Shown: positions 17,699-23,848 of the stretch, in pieces
Layout: the number at the start of each line of letters is the position of its first letter
How positions within the stretch are numbered: the first letter of the stretch is position 1
Source: Streptomyces lienomycini
Lineage (GTDB): Bacteria > Actinomycetota > Actinomycetes > Streptomycetales > Streptomycetaceae
Assembly: GCF_027947595.1 (NCBI RefSeq)
Contig: NZ_CP116257.1
Location: 6,260,001 to 6,324,000, forward strand
DNA: 64,000 bases
Direction of reading: 5' to 3'
Notes under the pieces: model-generated
The model's database searches: none
What the model saw: only the letters and a program-made list of their open reading frames with translations
What the model was told of the DNA's origin: nothing
Position numbers and translations under genes: made by a program

Positions 17699-18715
17699 CT
17701 ACTCCCGTCCGGCTGACGTGAACGTCATGTCCGCGTAGCGGTCCCCCGCGACCTTGTCCGCGATCGGCTCCAGCAGGGACAGCTCGGCCTCCGTCAGGAC
17801 GATGCCGGTCGCCGCCGTGTTCTCCTCCACCCGGGTCGGCTTCCGGGTGCCCGGGATCGGGATCACCGGCAGGCCGTGGACCTCGGCGCGCTGCTGGACC
17901 CAGGCCAGAGCGATCTGGCCGAGGGTGGCGTCGTGGGCCTCGGCGACGGTGCGGACCGGGTCGAGGAGGGCCGCGTTGGCCGCCGCGTTGTCGCCGGTGA
18001 AGCGGGGCTGCTGGCGGCGGAAGTCACCGTCGGTGAGGTCCTGTTCGGCGTTGGCGAAGGAGCCGGTGAGGAAGCCCCGGCCGAGCGGCGAGTACGGGAC
18101 GAGGGCCACGCCGAGTTCGCGGGCGGCCGGTACCACGCCCGCCTCGATGTCCCGGCTGAACAGCGACCACTCCGACTGCACGGCGGCGATCGGGTGCACC
18201 GCCTGCGCCGCCCGGAGTTCCTCGCCCGTCACCTCGCTCAGCCCGAGGTGCTTGACCTTGCCCTCGCGGACCAGGTCGGCCATGACGGCGACGGTCTCCT
18301 CGATCGGCACGTTCACGTCGCGCCGGTGCATGTAGTAGAGGTCGATCGCGTCGAGGTCCAGGCGGCGCAGGCTGGCCTCGACCGCCTCTCGGACGTACGG
18401 CGCGTCGTTGCGGATGATCCGCCGGGTCGGGTCGTCGGGCGGGATCGACAGGGCGAACTTGGTCGCGACGACGACCTCGTCGCGGTGCGCGGCGAAGAAG
18501 GGCGCGAGGAAGCGCTCGTTGTCGCCGTCGCCGTACGCGTCGGCCGTGTCGTAGAGCGTGACGCCCAGTTCCAGGGCCCGTTCCAGGGTGGCGCGCGAGG
18601 CGTCGGCGTCCGAGGGGCCGTACGCGAAGCTCATGCCCATGCAGCCGAGGCCCTGGATGCCCACCTCCGGGCCGCCGTCGCCGAGCCGTGCCGTCGGGAT
18701 CCTGCTGTCGGTCAT
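17699..18715 (-). CDS. Aldo/keto reductase
   Basis: 338 residues, a TIM-barrel NADPH-dependent oxidoreductase. The catalytic tetrad is visible as Asp56 and Tyr61 (LYDTADAYGDG), Lys86 (VATKF) and His130 (YYMHRRDV). The NADP site PYSPLGRGFLTG and the late IPIPGTRK are also present. It belongs to the YajO/Tas-like subgroup; the physiological aldehyde or ketone is unknown. The start overlaps the MerR stop by 4 bp (ATGA), so translation is coupled and expression is set by the MerR promoter at 19217-19247. Confidence 0.93.
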   Translation of the reverse strand: MTDSRIPTARLGDGGPEVGIQGLGCMGMSFAYGPSDADASRATLERALELGVTLYDTADAYGDGDNERFLAPFFAAHRDEVVVATKFALSIPPDDPTRRIIRNDAPYVREAVEASLRRLDLDAIDLYYMHRRDVNVPIEETVAVMADLVREGKVKHLGLSEVTGEELRAAQAVHPIAAVQSEWSLFSRDIEAGVVPAARELGVALVPYSPLGRGFLTGSFANAEQDLTDGDFRRQQPRFTGDNAAANAALLDPVRTVAEAHDATLGQIALAWVQQRAEVHGLPVIPIPGTRKPTRVEENTAATGIVLTEAELSLLEPIADKVAGDRYADMTFTSAGRE

Positions 18716-19209
18716 CGGTTCCTCTCCCCTTCACGGGCACGTCCGGCGTCCCCGTAGAAACTGATCTTGCGGTCGAGTACGGCGACGGTGTCCTGGAGTT
18801 CGGCGATCCGGGTCAGCACGTCGCGGCGGGTGGACTCCAGCAGTTCCCGCCGGTCGAGGTACGTGCTCTCGCCCTCGCGCACCATCGCGGCGTAGCGCAC
18901 CATGTCGGCGACGGGCATGCCGGTCATCCGCAGCTTGCCGACGAAGTCGAGCCAGTCCAGGTCGCGGTTGCTGTAGCGGCGCTGCCCCGTGTGCGAGCGG
19001 TCGATGTGGGACATCAGGCCGATCCGCTCGTACCAGCGCAGCGTGTGGGCCGTCAGTCCGGTGAAGGCGACGACCTCGCTGATCGTGTAGCGGTCCTGGC
19101 CGTCGGGGCACGGGTGGCGCCGGGGCGGGGCCGAGCAGACGTCCGTCCTGGTGGCGTTCGTGGTGGCGTTCGGGCCGAGGGTCCCGGCCGTGGTCTGCAT
19201 CACCGTCAT
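18712..19209 (-). CDS. MerR-family transcriptional regulator
   Basis: 165 residues. The MerR winged helix begins at about residue 38: YTISEVVAFTGLTAHTLRWY then RSHTGQRRYSNRDLDWL. A dimerisation helix follows (LLESTRRDVLTRIAELQDTV). There are no clustered cysteines, so it is not a metal sensor of the CueR/MerR kind; a drug or carbonyl ligand is more likely. ATG 19209 is preferred because the predicted -10 (TAGCGT) ends seven bases before it, suggesting a leaderless transcript; ATG 19200 is the alternative. It is coupled to the aldo/keto reductase. Confidence 0.92.
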   Translation of the reverse strand: MTVMQTTAGTLGPNATTNATRTDVCSAPPRRHPCPDGQDRYTISEVVAFTGLTAHTLRWYERIGLMSHIDRSHTGQRRYSNRDLDWLDFVGKLRMTGMPVADMVRYAAMVREGESTYLDRRELLESTRRDVLTRIAELQDTVAVLDRKISFYGDAGRAREGERNR

Positions 19210-19216
19210 GACCTCA

Positions 19217-19247
19217 ACGCTATGACCTTGGAGTGCACTCCAGGCAA
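19217..19247 (-). promoter_or_regulatory. MerR-type promoter with 19-bp spacer and 14-bp palindrome
   Basis: On the minus strand a -35 TTGCCT (19242-19247) and a -10 TAGCGT (19217-19222) are separated by exactly 19 bp, the overlong spacing typical of MerR-activated promoters. The perfect palindrome TGGAGTGCACTCCA (19229-19242) occupies the spacer. It should drive the merR-aldo/keto reductase operon under autoregulation. Confidence 0.85.
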
Positions 19248-19319
19248 GCGGCTCCGGTAAGAAACGGCCGGTGGGAAATCCGCGGGACACCGGCCGGGCC
19301 GGTCGCTAGCGTGCGCGTC

Positions 19320-19787
19320 ATGAGTCCCGTACGCCGTGCCGCGGCCGATGACGCGGAGGAAGTGCTCCGTCTGCGTCAGGTGATGATCGATGCGATGAGC
19401 CCCGACTCGCCCACCGACTGGCAGGCCGCTTCCCTGCCCGCGCTGCGGGACCGGCTGGCCGGCCCGGACGGGGGGTTCGCCGCGTTCGTCGTCGACCACC
19501 CGGAGCGGCCCGGCGCCCTGGCGGCGCTGGTGGTGGGGACGCTGGAGTACCGGATCGGCGGGCCGGGCAGGCCGGGCGGGCTGCTCGGGTACGTCTTCAG
19601 CGTGGCCACGGACCCGGACGCCCGGCGTCGCGGGTACGCGCGCGCGTGCATGGACGAGCTGCTGGCCTGGTTCCGCGAGCGCGGCGCCGGGCACGTCATG
19701 CTCACGGCCTCCCCCGACGCCGAGCCCCTGTACGCGTCGATGGGCTTCACGCGCGACGCGACCCCCTCGATGCGGCTGTACCTCTGA
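19320..19787 (+). CDS. GNAT-family N-acetyltransferase
   Basis: 155 residues. The GNAT fold is shown by VRRAAADDAEEVLRLRQ at the N-terminus, the acetyl-CoA motif A VFSVATDPDARRRGYARACM (about residues 93-112) and the C-terminal PLYASMGFTRD. Acceptor substrate is unknown. No ribosome site precedes ATG 19320; a -10-like TAGCGT lies seven bases upstream, so a leaderless mRNA is likely. It is divergent from the merR operon by 110 bp and followed closely by the serine hydrolase gene. Confidence 0.9.
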   Translation: MSPVRRAAADDAEEVLRLRQVMIDAMSPDSPTDWQAASLPALRDRLAGPDGGFAAFVVDHPERPGALAALVVGTLEYRIGGPGRPGGLLGYVFSVATDPDARRRGYARACMDELLAWFRERGAGHVMLTASPDAEPLYASMGFTRDATPSMRLYL

Positions 19788-19806
19788 GCCGCTTAGGCTC
19801 GACGGC

Positions 19807-20628
19807 ATGTCCCTGAAGAGCTTGGCGTTGATCGAGAACTGGCCGGTTCCCACCACGGCGGCGGGCGTCGTACGGGCCGACGGCACGGCCCTGGGCACCC
19901 ACGGCCCCGTCGACCACCGCTTCCCCCTCGCCTCGGTCACCAAGCCGCTGGCGGCGTACGCGGCGCTGGTGGCGTACGAGGAGGGCGCGATCGAGCTGGA
20001 CGAGCCCGCCGGTCCGCCCGGGGCGACGGTCCGCCACCTGCTCGCCCACACCTCGGGCCTGGCCTTCGACGAACACCGGGTGACGGCCCCGCCCGGGGAC
20101 CGCCGGCTGTACTCCAACGCCGGTTTCGAGCAGCTCGGCGACCACATCGCGAAGGCGGCGGACATGCCGTTCGCCGAGTACGCGCGGCAGGCCGTGCTGG
20201 AGCCGCTGGGCATGGCGCACACCTCCCTTGACGGCTCCCCGGCGAAGGACGGCGTGTCCACGGTCGGGGACCTGCTGCGCTTCGCCGCCGAGGTCCAGGC
20301 ACCGCGGCTGCTGGACCCGCGCACGGTCGCCGAGGCGATGACGGTCCAGTACCCGGGCACGAAGGGCGTCCTGCCGGGCTACGGCCACCAGAACCCCAAC
20401 GACTGGGGTCTCGGCTTCGAGATCCGCGACGGCAAGTCCCCGCACTGGACGGGCGCGTCCTCCTCGCCCCGCACCTTCGGGCACTTCGGCCAGTCCGGTA
20501 CGTTCCTGTGGCTCGACCCGGACGCCGCACTCGCTTGCGTGGCGCTCACCGACCGGGCGTTCGGCCCCTGGGCGGTCGAGGCGTGGCCGCCGTTCACGGA
20601 CGCCGTGCTGGCGGAGGTACGGGGCTGA
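19807..20628 (+). CDS. Beta-lactamase-fold serine hydrolase
   Basis: 273 residues of the class C beta-lactamase/DD-peptidase-like family. The catalytic SxxK is PLASVTKPLAA with Ser43 and Lys46, the YxN motif is LYSNAG with Tyr102, and HFGQSG near residue 234 takes the place of the KTG/HTG box. No signal peptide is visible, so it is probably a cytoplasmic esterase or peptidase, not a resistance enzyme. TAGGCT seven bases before the ATG suggests a leaderless transcript. It starts 19 bp after the GNAT gene. Confidence 0.88.
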   Translation: MSLKSLALIENWPVPTTAAGVVRADGTALGTHGPVDHRFPLASVTKPLAAYAALVAYEEGAIELDEPAGPPGATVRHLLAHTSGLAFDEHRVTAPPGDRRLYSNAGFEQLGDHIAKAADMPFAEYARQAVLEPLGMAHTSLDGSPAKDGVSTVGDLLRFAAEVQAPRLLDPRTVAEAMTVQYPGTKGVLPGYGHQNPNDWGLGFEIRDGKSPHWTGASSSPRTFGHFGQSGTFLWLDPDAALACVALTDRAFGPWAVEAWPPFTDAVLAEVRG

Positions 20629-20817
20629 CGCGCCTCACCGGGCCGAGCAGACTGCGCTCGGCGCGGTGCCGGCTCTCGGCGTCCGTCGCCCGCGGACCGG
20701 TTGCGTGATTCGCGCCACAACACTGCGTCGCGCTGCGTACGCTCGACTACGCACGGAGACGAACGCCGCGAGGTGTTGCCGTCCGCAGTCCCGGCAGTCC
20801 CGGAGTGAGGTGCCGCA

Positions 20818-21654
20818 GTGGCCAACATCCAGTCCCTCGACCCGACCGCGTCCCCGCTCGACTACTACGGCTGGGAGCTGCGCCGCCAGCGCGAGGCCCA
20901 CGGCCTCAAGCAGGGCCAGCTCGGCGACATCATCTTCTGCACCGGTTCGCTGATCGGCCAGATCGAGACCACGAAGAAGGTCCCGACGCGGGACTTCTCC
21001 GAGCGGGTGGACGCCGCGCTGGGCACGGACGGCTTGTTCTCCCGGCTGATCGGACTCGTCCTGCGCAGCCAACTCCCCACGTGGTTCCAGCCGTACGCGG
21101 AGATGGAGGCGAAGGCGGCGTACATCTCCACGTACCAGGCGCAGTTGGTCTACGGGCTGCTGCAGACGGAGGAGTACGCGCGGGCAGTGCTCGGCGTCGA
21201 GGGCGGCAACGTGGACGAGATGGTCGCCGCCCGGCTGGAACGCCAGCGCATCCTCCAGCGCGACCAGCCGCCCGCACTGTGGGTCATCCTGGACGAGGCG
21301 GCACTGCTGCGCGAGATCGGCGGGCCGGAGGTCATGCGCGACCAACTCGCCCACTTGCTGGGGTTCGCGGCTGCCCCCTGGGTTCAGATCCAGGTCCTTC
21401 CCCTTGCCGTGGGCCAACACGCGGGCATGATGGGTACGTTCACGCTGCTGAGGTTCGACGCCGACCCTGACCTCTTCTACAAGGACGGCTACGACTGCGG
21501 GCACATGACCGCCAGTCCGGACGTGATCAAGGAACGTTCATTCGGCTACGCTCGGCTGCAAGCCTCAGCCCTCTCCCCCGAGGACTCGGCGAGACTGATC
21601 ACCCGCGTGATGGAGGAACGCTATGCGGTCCCGCACAGCACTGAGCAATGTTGA
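20818..21654 (+). CDS. XRE-family regulator with DUF5753 domain
   Basis: 278 residues. The N-terminal helix-turn-helix (LRRQREAHGLKQGQLGDIIF then TGSLIGQIETTKKVP) is followed by the DUF5753 region (LVYGLLQTEEYARAVL, PWVQIQVLPLAVGQHAGMMG). Proteins of this kind pair with small DUF397 proteins throughout Streptomyces (WhiJ-like systems) and modulate development and secondary metabolism. GTG 20818 follows GGAGTGAGGTGCCGCA. The reading frame overlaps the downstream DUF397 gene by 32 bp. It lies directly before the toxin-like locus, which may be its target or a chance neighbour. Confidence 0.92.
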   Translation: MANIQSLDPTASPLDYYGWELRRQREAHGLKQGQLGDIIFCTGSLIGQIETTKKVPTRDFSERVDAALGTDGLFSRLIGLVLRSQLPTWFQPYAEMEAKAAYISTYQAQLVYGLLQTEEYARAVLGVEGGNVDEMVAARLERQRILQRDQPPALWVILDEAALLREIGGPEVMRDQLAHLLGFAAAPWVQIQVLPLAVGQHAGMMGTFTLLRFDADPDLFYKDGYDCGHMTASPDVIKERSFGYARLQASALSPEDSARLITRVMEERYAVPHSTEQC

Positions 21655-21820
21655 GTGGCGCAAGTCCAGTTACAGCGGAAGCAACGGCGGCGAATGCGTC
21701 GAGGTCGCCGAGAACTGCCCTACCGGCACCGTCCCCGTGCGCGACAGCAAGAACCCGGCCGGTCCGGTCGTCACCCTCGGCCCACACGCTTGGCAGGCGT
21801 TCGTCGACGGCCTGCGGTAG
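21623..21820 (+). CDS. DUF397 small protein paired with XRE regulator
   Basis: 65 residues with the standard DUF397 pattern: VEWRKSSYSGSNGGECVEVA, then VPVRDSKNPAGPVVTLG and AWQAFVDGLR. In characterised pairs the DUF397 partner binds or antagonises the XRE protein. It starts inside the 3' end of the XRE gene, preceded by GGAGGAACGCT, so the two are translationally coupled. Confidence 0.92.
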   Translation: MRSRTALSNVEWRKSSYSGSNGGECVEVAENCPTGTVPVRDSKNPAGPVVTLGPHAWQAFVDGLR

Positions 21821-22171
21821 TCCGCAGAGCACCTGTCGGCCGACAGTACCGAGAGGCGTATTCGGGTCAACCTCCATCAATCGAATCCACCGACCAGCAC
21901 AACATCCCCGCAGGTGGCACGCAGAATCCGCGCATAATCACCACTACTTCTCCACAATTGCGTTTCAGCCGGACGCCGTTCGCGATCTTGTGACGTGATC
22001 ATGGCGCATGCCTACAGTGACCCGACGTGCCGGGTGGGGAGCCCCTCCTCCGGTGCGCGGTCACAGGACGGCCGTGGACTGCCGCAGGCGTGGTGACGGG
22101 ATTCGTCGTGCCTTCCGTTCCTTCGTCCGGGGCGTCTTCGTCCGTCTCCGTCATCGACGAAGGATGCTCCT
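21821..22171 (+). promoter_or_regulatory. Intergenic region upstream of the toxin-like gene
   Basis: 351 bp with no credible gene. The stretch about 21860-22000 is clearly less GC-rich than most of the window (for example TCACCACTACTTCTCCACAA). It presumably contains the promoter of the downstream large secreted protein. No palindrome or RNA element stood out. Confidence 0.5.
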
Positions 22172-23833
22172 GTGCGTCTCAGACGTCCCCGCAGACCATC
22201 TGACGGCCCGCCCGGCAGATCCGGTGCCCGACGACTGCGTGTCGCCTCCGCGCCCCTCATACCCCTAACGGTGATCGGCGCCGTGGTCGCCGGACTCATC
22301 GGCCCCGAACCCCCTTCCGACGGCCCTCTGCCCGGCACCAGTGCCGTCGCCGACAGCTACGACGGTTTCGACGCCGACGCCGCCGAGCAACTGCGGCAGG
22401 ACCAGTGCCTGATGGCCGGTGCACTGCGGCTCGGCGGCCCGGAAATGGGCGACGTCGCCCAGACAGCCCTGAACCAGACTCCCGAACAACTGCACGTCGC
22501 AGCAGACCAGGAGTACTGGAACGACACCCCTCTGGCGTTGGCCTACGTCAAGGACAGGGAGCTCATCGACCTGGAGAGCGCGACGCTGGACCCGCGGGTG
22601 CAGGCCTGGCAGGACGCGTTGTCCGGTCTCTCGACTCCGGGCGGCTTCAAATCCGTGACCGACTTCAGTTGGCCGCCCGGCTCCGGCGGCGGTGCTGACT
22701 TCTTCGACCAAGTCGGCTACTCGACATGGCTTGGAGAGCAGTGGTGGAAGGAAGAGGCCCGCTTCTACGAGGATCCCTCCGCCAAGGCCGACGACGCGAC
22801 CGTCAAGGCGGTCACGGACCTGGGTACCCCGCTCTACGGCGACGCCGTGTACGACCCCTCGATGTCGTCGGAGGAGTGGGCACTTGCCGTCGAGCAGGAA
22901 CATGCCTTCGACGATCTGCTCACCGGTGACCTCTTCTCCGGCATGCGCGAGGACGACGCCCGGTTGTTCCTGTCCGTCGGCGGATTCCCCAGTTCCCCTC
23001 CGGAGCCCGGAAGTCTGGCGTTCCGTCTGGCTGTCGAGGACCTGAAGACACGGTTCGCGGCCTGCACGTGGACCAATCCGATCGACCCCGGCAAGGTCCT
23101 CGGCCAGGAAGTGGCAACGGCATCGGTGGAGTGGCAGCGGGAAGTCGCCGAACAGGCCATTCCCCGCAACCAGATCATCGACGCCAACCGGGACGCGACG
23201 AAGGCGTTGGCCACGGGCGCGAAGGCGCTGGGCGAGATGCTGGGCCAGTCCTGGACTGCCGACCACCTCGCGCGCTGGCAGGACTACTGGTCGCCGGGTG
23301 GAGCGGGCTGGATCGGGGACAGCCCGATGATCGTCCACATCCACGCCGCCTCCGACAAGTGCCTGGAGGTCGCGGGCAACTCGAAGGCCGACGGCGCCGT
23401 GGTGCAGATGTACACCTGCAACGGCGGCGCCAACCAGAAGTGGCGGGTCGACGGCGACTCGCTGGTGAACGTCAACTCCGGCAAGTGCCTGGACGTGAAC
23501 CGCGACGGGACGGCCGACGGCACCCGCATCCAGCAGTGGACGTGCAAGCAGAACGGTGCCCAGGGCTGGGAGTTCACCCCCAACCGCACCACCCATCTGC
23601 GGAACACGGGCAGCGGCAAGTGCCTGGACCTGCACACCTACGCCAACAGCCAGGACGCGTGGCTGTGGCAGTGCAACGGCACCGACCCACAGAAGTTCGA
23701 CATCGTGGCGTCCGGGCACAACGGGACGGACGCTCTGGACTACCCGACATCCGGTCAGTTCACCCAAGCGACCAAGGGCATCACGAACGCCCGTGCCAAG
23801 GCCGCCGAGCAGCTTGGCGTGATCAGGCGGTAG
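22172..23833 (+). CDS. Secreted ricin-B-lectin protein: N-terminal part of an interrupted polymorphic-toxin-like protein
   Basis: 553 residues to an in-frame TAG. A basic N-terminus and a hydrophobic stretch (PLIPLTVIGAVVAGLIG, about 29-45) indicate a signal or anchor. Residues about 60-380 are a helical region of unknown family. Residues about 388-512 form a ricin-type beta-trefoil lectin with three repeats (CLEVAGNSKADGAVVQMYTC; CLDVNRDGTADGTRIQQWTC; CLDLHTYANSQDAWLWQC) and QxW/QxF ends (NQKW, QGWEF, PQKF), suggesting carbohydrate binding. GTG 22172 has AAGGA seven bases upstream. The next frame (23849) continues in the same phase only 15 bases later; reading the TAG as CAG would join them into about 1,529 residues. 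So this may be a nonsense mutation, a sequencing error or a readthrough site. Confidence 0.8.
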   Translation: MRLRRPRRPSDGPPGRSGARRLRVASAPLIPLTVIGAVVAGLIGPEPPSDGPLPGTSAVADSYDGFDADAAEQLRQDQCLMAGALRLGGPEMGDVAQTALNQTPEQLHVAADQEYWNDTPLALAYVKDRELIDLESATLDPRVQAWQDALSGLSTPGGFKSVTDFSWPPGSGGGADFFDQVGYSTWLGEQWWKEEARFYEDPSAKADDATVKAVTDLGTPLYGDAVYDPSMSSEEWALAVEQEHAFDDLLTGDLFSGMREDDARLFLSVGGFPSSPPEPGSLAFRLAVEDLKTRFAACTWTNPIDPGKVLGQEVATASVEWQREVAEQAIPRNQIIDANRDATKALATGAKALGEMLGQSWTADHLARWQDYWSPGGAGWIGDSPMIVHIHAASDKCLEVAGNSKADGAVVQMYTCNGGANQKWRVDGDSLVNVNSGKCLDVNRDGTADGTRIQQWTCKQNGAQGWEFTPNRTTHLRNTGSGKCLDLHTYANSQDAWLWQCNGTDPQKFDIVASGHNGTDALDYPTSGQFTQATKGITNARAKAAEQLGVIRR

Positions 23834-23848
23834 GCCCAGATCGCGGGC

